From NCBI RefSeq assembly GCF_014489635.1, contig NZ_CP060828.1, positions 6,594,001 through 6,658,000 of the forward strand: 64,000 nucleotides of DNA, given 5' to 3'. Shown here in pieces: positions 20,608 to 27,732 of the stretch. The first letter of the stretch is position 1. Each line of letters begins with the position of its first letter. The stretch comes from Streptomyces roseirectus (GTDB lineage: Bacteria; Actinomycetota; Actinomycetes; Streptomycetales; Streptomycetaceae). Position numbers and translations under genes: made by a program. A model generated the notes under the pieces. The model saw only the letters and a list, made by a program, of their open reading frames with translations. It was not told the DNA's origin and did not search any database.

Positions 20608-21345
20608 ATGGGGTTCTTCGACGGGCTGCTGGGCAGCCGCGCGGCCGACTTCGACTCGGGCAGCGCGGCGAGCAACGCGATCGAGCTGAGCAAACGGCAT
20701 CCGCAGGTCTCCCTGACGAAACAGGGCGCGGCCAGCGGCAACCTCCGCGTCAACCTGACCTGGCGGATGCGGACGTCCGACTTCGGCGGCATGCAGCGCG
20801 AGAGCCTGCTGCGCCACCCCTTCAAGGCGCTCAAGCCGCCGGAGGTCGTCGGGCACAGCCAGAGCATGGTCAACGTCGACCTCGACCTCGGCTGCCTGTA
20901 CGAGCTCTCCGACGGCTCCCGGGGCGTCGTCCAGCCGCTCGGCGGCTTCCTCGGCGACGTCAACGGGCCGCCGTACGTCAAGCTCAGCGGCGACGACCGG
21001 TTCGGGTCGGCGTCCGGCGAGACCATGTACGTCAACCTCGACCACCGCGAGAACATCAGGCGGCTGCTGGTGTTCGTCTACATCTACGACCAGACGCCCG
21101 CGTTCGACCGTACGCACGCGATGGTCACGCTCTACCCGAGCAACGGGCCCCGAATAGAGGTCGGCCTCGACGAACGGCACCCGCAGGCGCGGTCCTGCGC
21201 GGTCGTGATGATCGAGAACGTCAAGGGGGAGCTGATGGTGCGCCGCGAGGTGAAGTTCGTGTACGGGTTCCAGGCGGAGCTGGACCGGCTGTACGGGTGG
21301 GGGCTGCAGTGGGGGCGGGGGTACAAGGCGAAGGCCGAGAAGTAG
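20608..21345 (+). CDS. TerA/TerD-related tellurium resistance family protein
   Basis: 245 residues. It lacks the TerD N-terminus but carries the related beta-sandwich with VNVDLDLGCLYEL (TerD-type acidic strand), GDDRFG, and the end MIENVKGELMVRREVKFVYGFQAELDRLYGWGLQWGRGYK seen in TerA-like proteins. Probably a Ca2+-binding partner of the TerD/TerC proteins. The start at 20608 (MGFFDGLLG) is preferred for its family-like N-terminus and upstream GAGGCGGG; an ATG at 20596 would add four residues. Convergent with the next terD-type gene. Confidence 0.85.
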   Translation: MGFFDGLLGSRAADFDSGSAASNAIELSKRHPQVSLTKQGAASGNLRVNLTWRMRTSDFGGMQRESLLRHPFKALKPPEVVGHSQSMVNVDLDLGCLYELSDGSRGVVQPLGGFLGDVNGPPYVKLSGDDRFGSASGETMYVNLDHRENIRRLLVFVYIYDQTPAFDRTHAMVTLYPSNGPRIEVGLDERHPQARSCAVVMIENVKGELMVRREVKFVYGFQAELDRLYGWGLQWGRGYKAKAEK

Positions 21346-21393
21346 TCCACGCCTCAGCCCTCAGCCCCGTCACTCCGAGCCCCGTGAAAAGTC

Positions 21394-22176
21394 CTATCGT
21401 CCGATGAACTGCGGTCCCTGCGGCGGCATCCGGAACTCCTGCGGGTAGCCGTACGCCGGGGCCGCCTGCCCGTACGTCGGCAGGGACGCCGGGTAGCCGT
21501 AGGCCGGCTGCTGCGGGGGCGCCGGCGGGCGCTCCGGCGGGGTGGGCTGCTCCGGCGGGAGGGGCTGGGAGAAGGTCTGGTGGCTCGCGGGGGGCTCCTC
21601 TGCTGCGGGGGAGTCCGTCTCCGGCTCCCCCTCCGACTCGTCCACCGAGATGCCGTAGTTGACGGCGAGGCCCCGCAGCCCGTCCGAGTAGCCCTCGCCG
21701 ATCGCGCGGAACTTCCACCCCTCGCCCCGGCGGTACAGCTCGCCGCAGATCAGCGCGGTCTCCTCGCCGGTCTCGGGGCGGATCTCGAAGACGGCGATCG
21801 GGTCGGCGCCGTCGAGGCTCGCGTCGTACAGCAGGATCTGCAGGGACCGGACCCGGTCGAAGGCGACCCCGTCGGCCGAGGCGACGAGCAGGATTTGGCC
21901 GACGGCGGACTCGACGCCGGTGAGATCCGTCTGGATGGTGTCCGTGAGGGCGTCGGCGACGCGTTTCTTGCCGAGCCGCCACACCGTGCCGGAAGGATGC
22001 CGGGGCTGGTTGTAGAAGACGAAGTCCTCGTCGGAGCGCACCCGTCCGCCGGGGCCCAGGAGAAGCGCGGAGGCATCGACGTCCGGCACGTCCTGCCCGG
22101 GGTTCCAGCGCAGCACGGCACGGACCGTGTCGGCTTCGAGCGGGACGTTCGACCCCTTCAGCATCGCGTGCGTCAT
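21394..22176 (-). CDS. TerD-family protein with Pro/Gln/Tyr-rich tail
   Basis: 260 residues. TerD domain in the first about 175 residues ([79 protein letters not shown]), followed by an acidic hinge and about 80 residues rich in Pro, Gln, Ala, Gly and Tyr with repeated YGYP-type units. The tail is probably disordered and mediates assembly. Divergent from the lyase-PRTase-HAD operon, with about 195 bases between starts, which suggests that it is the Ter sensor protein of that module. Confidence 0.92.
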   Translation of the reverse strand: MTHAMLKGSNVPLEADTVRAVLRWNPGQDVPDVDASALLLGPGGRVRSDEDFVFYNQPRHPSGTVWRLGKKRVADALTDTIQTDLTGVESAVGQILLVASADGVAFDRVRSLQILLYDASLDGADPIAVFEIRPETGEETALICGELYRRGEGWKFRAIGEGYSDGLRGLAVNYGISVDESEGEPETDSPAAEEPPASHQTFSQPLPPEQPTPPERPPAPPQQPAYGYPASLPTYGQAAPAYGYPQEFRMPPQGPQFIGR

Positions 22177-22370
22177 GCGGTCATCCTGCCCTCTCGCCGC
22201 TGATCACGACAACCAAGGGCAAGGCGCACGCAAGAGTCCATCGCCGGGTCCCGGTGGGCGTTACCAGAAATTCATGCCCGGCGGGAACTTTTGAACCGAT
22301 CGGTACGTACTATTACCGGTCACCTGTTTCACAGAATCCACCAGGTTTGTCGTCCGTCACGGGGAGAGAC

Positions 22371-23534
22371 ATGCGTCACTTTGGGCACATCGCCCCGGAG
22401 GAGAGGCGGCGCCTCTTCCACCAGGAACCGTGCGAGTTCGCCGCGGACTCCCCGGCCCGGCTCCTGTCCGCGGCCCTCGGCGCCACGCTCTACAGCCCCG
22501 CGACCCGCCCCCGCCTCGCGGACGACGTCCTCAAGCAGGCCGCCCAGGGCGTCGTCTCCATGGTCCTGTGCCTGGAGGACTCCATCGGGGACGAGGACGT
22601 CGAGGCCGGCGAGGCGAACCTGGTCCACCAGTTCGCCGACCTCGCGACCCGCCCCGAGGGCCTGCCCCTGCTCTTCATCCGGGTGCGGACGGCCGACCAG
22701 ATCCCCGACCTCGTCCGCCGCCTCGGCGACTCCGCGCGGCTGCTCAGCGGGTTCGTGTTCCCCAAGTTCACCGAGGAACGCGGCACCGCCTTCCTCGAAG
22801 CCCTCACCGCCGCCGAACTGGCCGGCGGACGCCGCCTGTTCGGGATGCCGGTCCTGGAGACACCCGAGCTGATGTACCGGGAGACCCGCGTCGAGGCCCT
22901 GGAGGGCATCGCCCGCGCCGTCGACAAGTACCGCGACCGCGTCCTCGCCCTGCGCCTGGGCGTCACCGACTTCTGCTCCTCCTACGGCCTGCGCCGTGCC
23001 CCCGACATGACCGCGTACGACGTCCAGATCGTCGCCTCCGTGATCGCCGACGTCGTCAACATGCTCGGCCGCGCCGACGGCACCGGGTTCACCGTGACCG
23101 GGCCGGTGTGGGAGTACTTCCGGGTCCCGCAGCGCATGTTCAAACCGCAGCTGCGCGCCAGCCCCTTCTTCGAGGGAGAGGCCGTCGAGCTGCGCGAACG
23201 CCTCATCGAGCACGCGATGGACGGCCTGCTGCGCGAGATCTCCCTCGACCACGCCAACGGCCTGCTCGGCAAGACCTGCATCCACCCCTCGCACGTCCCG
23301 GCGGTCCACGCCCTCTCGGTCGTCAGTCACGAGGAGCACAGCGACGCCGTCGACATCCTGCGCCCCGAGCGCGGCGGCGGGGGCGTGCTGCGCTCGCAGT
23401 ACACGAACAAGATGAACGAGGTGAAGCCGCACCGCGCCTGGGCCGAACGCACCATGCTGCGCGCCGAGGTCTTCGGCGTGGCCCGCGAGGACGTCAGCTT
23501 CGTCGACCTGCTCGCGGCCGGGATCCCCGCCTGA
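22371..23534 (+). CDS. HpcH/HpaI aldolase or citrate-lyase-beta-like enzyme of a Ter module
   Basis: 387 residues. TIM-barrel CitE/HpcH family: LEDSIGDEDVEAGE (Asp/Glu of the Mg2+ site), FVFPKF, LRLGVTDFCSSYGLRR and GKTCIHPSHV all match the family's motifs, with a longer than usual N-terminus. Predicted C-C lyase acting on an acyl-CoA or other 2-oxo-acid product. The start at 22371 follows GGGGAGAGAC. First gene of a three-gene unit: 9 bases separate it from the PRTase fusion, and that gene overlaps the HAD gene. Homologues are known next to terD genes in stress-response operons. Confidence 0.9.
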   Translation: MRHFGHIAPEERRRLFHQEPCEFAADSPARLLSAALGATLYSPATRPRLADDVLKQAAQGVVSMVLCLEDSIGDEDVEAGEANLVHQFADLATRPEGLPLLFIRVRTADQIPDLVRRLGDSARLLSGFVFPKFTEERGTAFLEALTAAELAGGRRLFGMPVLETPELMYRETRVEALEGIARAVDKYRDRVLALRLGVTDFCSSYGLRRAPDMTAYDVQIVASVIADVVNMLGRADGTGFTVTGPVWEYFRVPQRMFKPQLRASPFFEGEAVELRERLIEHAMDGLLREISLDHANGLLGKTCIHPSHVPAVHALSVVSHEEHSDAVDILRPERGGGGVLRSQYTNKMNEVKPHRAWAERTMLRAEVFGVAREDVSFVDLLAAGIPA

Positions 23535-23543
23535 GTCCGTGCG

Positions 23544-26075
23544 ATGCGTATCGGTGACGTCATGAGGAGCGAAGTGAACGACGCGGTCTGGTCCGGCGAT
23601 TGGGTGGCCAAGCGGCTCGGGGTCGAACTGGCCGGCGATCCGGCCCTGCCCGGGATGCTGGGGCTCGCCCTGCGCCGCAACCCCAAACGCGCGCACCTCC
23701 TCGTCTCCAACGTCCTCGGCAAGCACGTCCCCCAACTGCCGTCGGTGGTCTACGGGCACGGCTTCGCCCTCGGCCGCCGGGTCCGTGAACTCCTGGGCGC
23801 CGACGCCGAGTCGGCGGTGGTGCTGGGGTACGCCGAGACCGCGACGGGGCTCGGGCACTCCGTCGCGGACGGGGTGGGGGACGTGACGTACCTGCACTCG
23901 ACCCGGCGGCCGGTGGCGGGAGTCGAGCGGGCCGGGGGCTTCGAGGAGGCCCACTCGCACGCGACGTCCCACCTGTTGCTGCCGGAGGACCCCGAACTCC
24001 TCGCGGGCGAGGGGCCGTTGGTGCTGGTCGACGACGAGTTCTCCACGGGGAACACGGTGTTGAACACGATCAGGGACCTGCACGAGCGGTATCCGAGACG
24101 CCGGTATGTGGTGGTGGCGTTGGTGGATATGAGGTCGGAGGCGGATGCGGGGAGGCTGGACGCGTTCGCGGGGGAGATCGGCGCGAGGATCGACTTGGTG
24201 ACGACGGCGTCGGGGACGGTGCTGCTGCCGGAGGGGGTGCTGGAGAAGGGGCAGGAGTTGGTGGGGCGGTACGAATCGATCGCCGCTGAGGGCAACCCCC
24301 TAGGGGCGCGGGGCTGTGTTGAATCTGCGGCTACCGCCGCGTGGGCGCGACCAGCCCCCACAGACCCGCACCCGACGAACAACATCACCAGGGTCGACCT
24401 GCACTGGCCCCCCGGCCTTCCCGACGGCGGCCGGCACGGCTTCACCGCCCACCACCGAATACGCCTGGACGCCGAAGTCCCGGCCATGGCCGCGAGGTTG
24501 GCCGAGGCGCTACCGGCGGACGCCACCCGCGTGCACGTCCTCGGCTTCGAAGAGCTGATGTACGCCCCCCTCCGCCTCGCCCACGAGCTGGAGCGCATCG
24601 CCGACGCCGAGATCCGCTACTCCACGACGACCCGCTCCCCGGTCCTCGCCGTGGACGACCCCGGCTACGCGATCCGCACCCGCCTCACCTTCCCGGCGCA
24701 CGACAACCCAGCGGACGGCCCGGGGGACCGGTACGTGTACAACATCGCCGGCGCCGGTTTCGACGCGGTGATCGTGGTCGTCGACTCGACAGCGGACACG
24801 CCCGAACTCCACGCACCGGAGGGCCTGTTGGCCCAGTTGGCCCAGCACACCCCGCAGGTGATCCTCGCGGTGATCCCGTCGTACACGCCCCTTTCGCACG
24901 ACCTTGAAAGGCCCCGCATGCTGCCAGAGCCCCTCAGAGGCCCCGCCTTCTCCTCGTACGCCCCCGACGAGGTCGGCTGGCTGCTCCAGGACCTCTCGGA
25001 CGTCACGCTGGAGGCGCCGACGGAGGAACGCGAGGAGGCGGTGCAGAGCGGCGGCGCGCACTACGCGGAGTCGCTACCGATCGAGTACCAGCCGAGCGAG
25101 GCGTACCAGGCCCTGTTCCAGGACGCGTTGACGGAGTCGGCGGCGCGGCTCGCGCAGGCGGTCGGCGTCGTCACCGAGACCGTCCTCGCGGAACGGTCGC
25201 CACGCCCCGTCCTCGTCTCGCTGGCCCGCGCCGGGACCCCCGTCGGTGTCCTGATGCGCCGCTGGGCCCAGCACCGGCACGGTCTCGAACTCCCGCACTA
25301 CGCCGTGTCGATCGTGCGCGGGCGGGGCATCGACGCGAACGCGCTGCGCTGGCTGGCCGCGCACCACGACCCGGCCGACGTCGTGTTCGTCGACGGCTGG
25401 ACCGGCAAGGGGGCGATCACGCGTGAACTGGCCGCCGCGATCGAGGAGTTCGAGCGGGCGGGGGGTGCGGTCGGGTTCGATCCGGAGATCGCGGTGCTCG
25501 CCGACCCGGGGTCCTGTGTGCGGACGTACGGCACGCGCGAGGACTTCCTGATCCCGTCGGCGTGTCTCAACTCGACCGTCTCCGGGCTGATTTCACGCAC
25601 CGTGCTGCGGGCGGACCTGGTGGGGCCGGACGACTTCCACGGGGCCAAGTTCTACCGGGAGTTGGCCGGGGCCGACGTCTCGGTCGGCTTCCTGGACGCC
25701 GTGTCCGCGCGGTTCGCCGAGGTGGGGGACGCGGTCGACACGGCCGTCAAGGAACTGCTCGCGAGCGACCGGACGCCGTCCTGGGAAGGGTGGGCGGCCG
25801 TCGAGCGGATCAGCGAGGAGTACGGCATCCACGACGTGAACCTCGTCAAGCCGGGGGTGGGGGAGACGACCCGGGTGCTGTTGCGGCGGGTGCCGTGGAA
25901 GATCCTCGCGCGCGCGGGGGCCGGGGACGATCTGCGGCACGTCCGGCTGCTCGCCGAGCAGCGGGGGGTGCCGGTCGAGGAGGTCGCCGAACTTCCCTAC
26001 ACCTGCGTCGGGTTGATCCATCCCCAGTACACGCGCGGGGCCACCGGCGCCGACGGGAAAGCGGTGAGTGTCTGA
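23544..26075 (+). CDS. PRTase_2-TRSP-StiP (PRTase_1) fusion protein
   Basis: 843 residues with three parts. 1-248: phosphoribosyltransferase with PRPP loop LVLVDDEFSTGNTVLNT (159-175). 279-465: TRSP domain, containing the literal TRSP at 363-366. 466-843: StiP/PRTase_1 region (FSSYAPDEVGWLLQDLS, LVSLARAGTPVGVLMRRW, VVFVDGWTGKGAITREL, a second PRPP-like loop). These are separate genes in many bacteria and belong to Ter-linked operons proposed to make a nucleoside-like compound. Residues about 250-278 are encoded by a Streptomyces dispersed repeat. ATG at 23544 is used; a second in-frame ATG is six codons on. The stop overlaps the next start. Confidence 0.9.
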   Translation: MRIGDVMRSEVNDAVWSGDWVAKRLGVELAGDPALPGMLGLALRRNPKRAHLLVSNVLGKHVPQLPSVVYGHGFALGRRVRELLGADAESAVVLGYAETATGLGHSVADGVGDVTYLHSTRRPVAGVERAGGFEEAHSHATSHLLLPEDPELLAGEGPLVLVDDEFSTGNTVLNTIRDLHERYPRRRYVVVALVDMRSEADAGRLDAFAGEIGARIDLVTTASGTVLLPEGVLEKGQELVGRYESIAAEGNPLGARGCVESAATAAWARPAPTDPHPTNNITRVDLHWPPGLPDGGRHGFTAHHRIRLDAEVPAMAARLAEALPADATRVHVLGFEELMYAPLRLAHELERIADAEIRYSTTTRSPVLAVDDPGYAIRTRLTFPAHDNPADGPGDRYVYNIAGAGFDAVIVVVDSTADTPELHAPEGLLAQLAQHTPQVILAVIPSYTPLSHDLERPRMLPEPLRGPAFSSYAPDEVGWLLQDLSDVTLEAPTEEREEAVQSGGAHYAESLPIEYQPSEAYQALFQDALTESAARLAQAVGVVTETVLAERSPRPVLVSLARAGTPVGVLMRRWAQHRHGLELPHYAVSIVRGRGIDANALRWLAAHHDPADVVFVDGWTGKGAITRELAAAIEEFERAGGAVGFDPEIAVLADPGSCVRTYGTREDFLIPSACLNSTVSGLISRTVLRADLVGPDDFHGAKFYRELAGADVSVGFLDAVSARFAEVGDAVDTAVKELLASDRTPSWEGWAAVERISEEYGIHDVNLVKPGVGETTRVLLRRVPWKILARAGAGDDLRHVRLLAEQRGVPVEEVAELPYTCVGLIHPQYTRGATGADGKAVSV
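24292..24372 (+). repeat. Streptomyces dispersed repeat inside a coding sequence
   Basis: The stretch beginning CCCCCTAGGGGCGCGGGG, passing GCGGCTACCGCCGC and ending GCGCGACCAGCCCCCAC matches the repeat family seen between genes at 26900-27025 here and, from memory, throughout Streptomyces genomes. It is in frame in the PRTase fusion and encodes its linker. Confidence 0.75.
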
Positions 26076-26887
26076 TGCGGGTTCTCGTCGCCAGCGACCT
26101 CGACCGGACGCTGATCTACTCGCCGTCCGCCCTCGCCCTCACGATGCCGGACGCGCGTGCGCCCCGGCTGCTGTGTGTCGAGGTCCACGAGGCGCGTCCG
26201 CTGTCCTTCATGACCGAGACGGCCGCGCAGTTGCTCTCCGAGCTGGGGGACGCGGCCGTGTTCGTGCCGACGACGACGCGGACGCGCAAGCAGTACCTCC
26301 GCATCAACCTGCCTGGTCCCGCGCCCGAGTTCGCGATCTGTGCGAACGGGGGGCATCTGCTGGTCGACGGGGTCAGCGACCCCGACTGGCACGGGGTCGT
26401 CACCGCGCGGCTCGCCGAGGAGTGTGCGCCGCTCGCGGAGATCCAGGCGCATCTGACGGCTGTGGCCGATCCCGTCTGGCTGCGCAAGCAGCGTGTCGCC
26501 GAGGATCTGTTCGCCTACCTCGTCGTCGAGCGGGAACTTCTCCCCGGTGAGTGGGTCAAGGAACTCACCGCCTGGGCCGAGGAGTTGGGCTGGGGCGTGT
26601 CCCTCCAGGGGCGCAAGCTCTACGTCGTCCCCAAGCCGTTGCGCAAGAGCGCCGCCGTCCACGAAGTGCTCCGCCGGACCGGTGCGGAGCTGAGCCTCGG
26701 CGCCGGTGACTCCCTCCTCGACGCGGACCTCCTCCACGCCGTCGACCACGCCTGGCGCCCCGGCCACGGCGAACTCGCCGACACGGGCTGGCTCGAACCG
26801 GGCGTCACCGCCCTCCCCGAGCGGGGGGTCCTCGCCGGCGAACGAATCCTCCGCGAGTTCCTGAAGGCGGCGCGTTCGGGGGTGTGA
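26075..26887 (+). CDS. HAD-superfamily phosphatase of the Ter module
   Basis: 270 residues. HAD motif I is DLDRTLIYS (residues 8-16), motif II TTTRTRKQY, and motif IV GAGDSLLDADLL. The C2-type cap and order resemble sucrose-phosphatase/Cof-like enzymes. Predicted to dephosphorylate the product made by the PRTase fusion. Start ATG at 26075 overlaps the preceding stop (TGATG), so translation is coupled. Last gene of the unit; dispersed repeats follow. Confidence 0.92.
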   Translation: MRVLVASDLDRTLIYSPSALALTMPDARAPRLLCVEVHEARPLSFMTETAAQLLSELGDAAVFVPTTTRTRKQYLRINLPGPAPEFAICANGGHLLVDGVSDPDWHGVVTARLAEECAPLAEIQAHLTAVADPVWLRKQRVAEDLFAYLVVERELLPGEWVKELTAWAEELGWGVSLQGRKLYVVPKPLRKSAAVHEVLRRTGAELSLGAGDSLLDADLLHAVDHAWRPGHGELADTGWLEPGVTALPERGVLAGERILREFLKAARSGV

Positions 26888-26899
26888 GGATTCGGGGGG

Positions 26900-26950
26900 C
26901 GGCTGCGGGTCCGCTGTGGCTGGTCGCGCAGTTCCCCGCGCCCCTAAAGG
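26900..26950 (-). repeat. dispersed Streptomyces repeat, copy 2
   Basis: On the minus strand this reads CTTTAGGGGCGCGGGGAACT, then GCGCGACCAGCCACAGCG, the same family as the copy in the PRTase gene. It lies just after the HAD stop and may act as a transcription end. Confidence 0.8.
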
Positions 26951-26970
26951 ACTTGGGTGCTGCGCGTGGT

Positions 26971-27077
26971 CGAGTGCGGGTGATTACGCCTACGCGGCGG
27001 TAGCCGGATACAGCGTTGCGCCCCTGGAGCAGGTGGCGCGCGCCGCTCTGCCGCGTAGGCGTGATCGCCCACGCACG
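26971..27077. repeat. long imperfect inverted repeat containing copy 3 of the dispersed repeat
   Basis: Arms 26971-26997 and 27051-27077 match at 22 of 27 positions, with the inner ACGCCTACGCGG exact. Between them, CGCGGCGGTAGCCG (26993-27006) and GCGCCCCT (27018-27025) match the minus orientation of the repeat in the PRTase gene. The transcript could form a stable stem of about 27 base pairs. Confidence 0.7.
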
Positions 27078-27114
27078 GCCTGCACTCGGCCATGGATGGG
27101 AACCACCCCACCCC

Positions 27115-27321
27115 TTAGCCGCAGCAGCCTCCGCCGCAACATCCCCCGCCTCCTTGGGGCTTCGGGGTGGAGGCTGTGCCGCCGACGGCTACCGTCGACA
27201 GCAGCTTCACCGTGTCCGCGTGGCCGGCGGGGCACTGTGCCGGGGCGGCGGACTCGGCCATGGGGCGGGACAGCTCGAAGGTGTCGCCGCAGGACCGGCA
27301 CCGGTACTCGTAGCGGGGCAT
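27115..27321 (-). CDS. FmdB-type zinc ribbon protein
   Basis: 68 residues. Starts PRYEYRCRSCGDTFELSRPM (Cys-x2-Cys), with the second metal pair in QCPAGHADTVKLLSTV, the FmdB/zinc-ribbon regulatory family. It ends in a Gly/Cys-rich tail with GCCGGGCCG. ATG at 27321 is preferred to the one at 27327. Small regulatory or metal-carrying protein of unknown partner. Confidence 0.85.
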   Translation of the reverse strand: MPRYEYRCRSCGDTFELSRPMAESAAPAQCPAGHADTVKLLSTVAVGGTASTPKPQGGGGCCGGGCCG

Positions 27322-27327
27322 GCGCAC

Positions 27328-27732
27328 AAGGTTAATGGTTGGGTGGGGAGTGTGGGGTAGGTGTGGTCGGGCTCCTGACCCCTGGTACCTGTAGTGCCCA
27401 TAGTGTCCGTAGCACCTCTGAAGTACCTCTGAAGTACCTCTGACGTAGGGGTACTACGGGTAACACCCGTGCCGTGGACGTGTCTTGGGCCGGGGACTGT
27501 GACGAAGTCGCCCTCGCCGGTTTCCGCCGTACGCAGTGATTGCGTTCATTTCTGTCACTTTCCTGTGTGGAGAACTTGCGAAGAGCACTGGTAATTTGAG
27601 TGGGCCGCGAGAGCCGCGAGGTCGGGGGGACGCGGGGGGCTTCGCAACCGTGACCGGGTGACGAAACACCTCCCCGTGCGCCCGGTGCGTTCTTCTGCGC
27701 GGGCAGCCACGAATGCGGAGGGAGACGCTGTC
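27328..27732. other. upstream region of the PBP gene with short repeats
   Basis: About 405 bases without a gene. An 11-base unit ACCTCTGAAGT is repeated at 27414 and 27425, with a variant ACCTCTGACGT at 27436. It is followed by GGGGTACTACGGGT at 27448-27461, a motif seen again at several loci downstream. An A+T-richer stretch at 27535-27600 probably holds the PBP promoter. Confidence 0.6.

Noticed and set aside
18047..26887. Prophage or genomic island containing the Ter genes
   Set aside because: No integrase, attachment-site repeats, tRNA junction or composition change was seen; the first TerD genes fit the conserved core order.
27658..27732. Upstream GTG start for the PBP gene
   Set aside because: It adds 25 residues but has no ribosome site, whereas the GTG at 27733 has GGAGGGAG at a normal distance.
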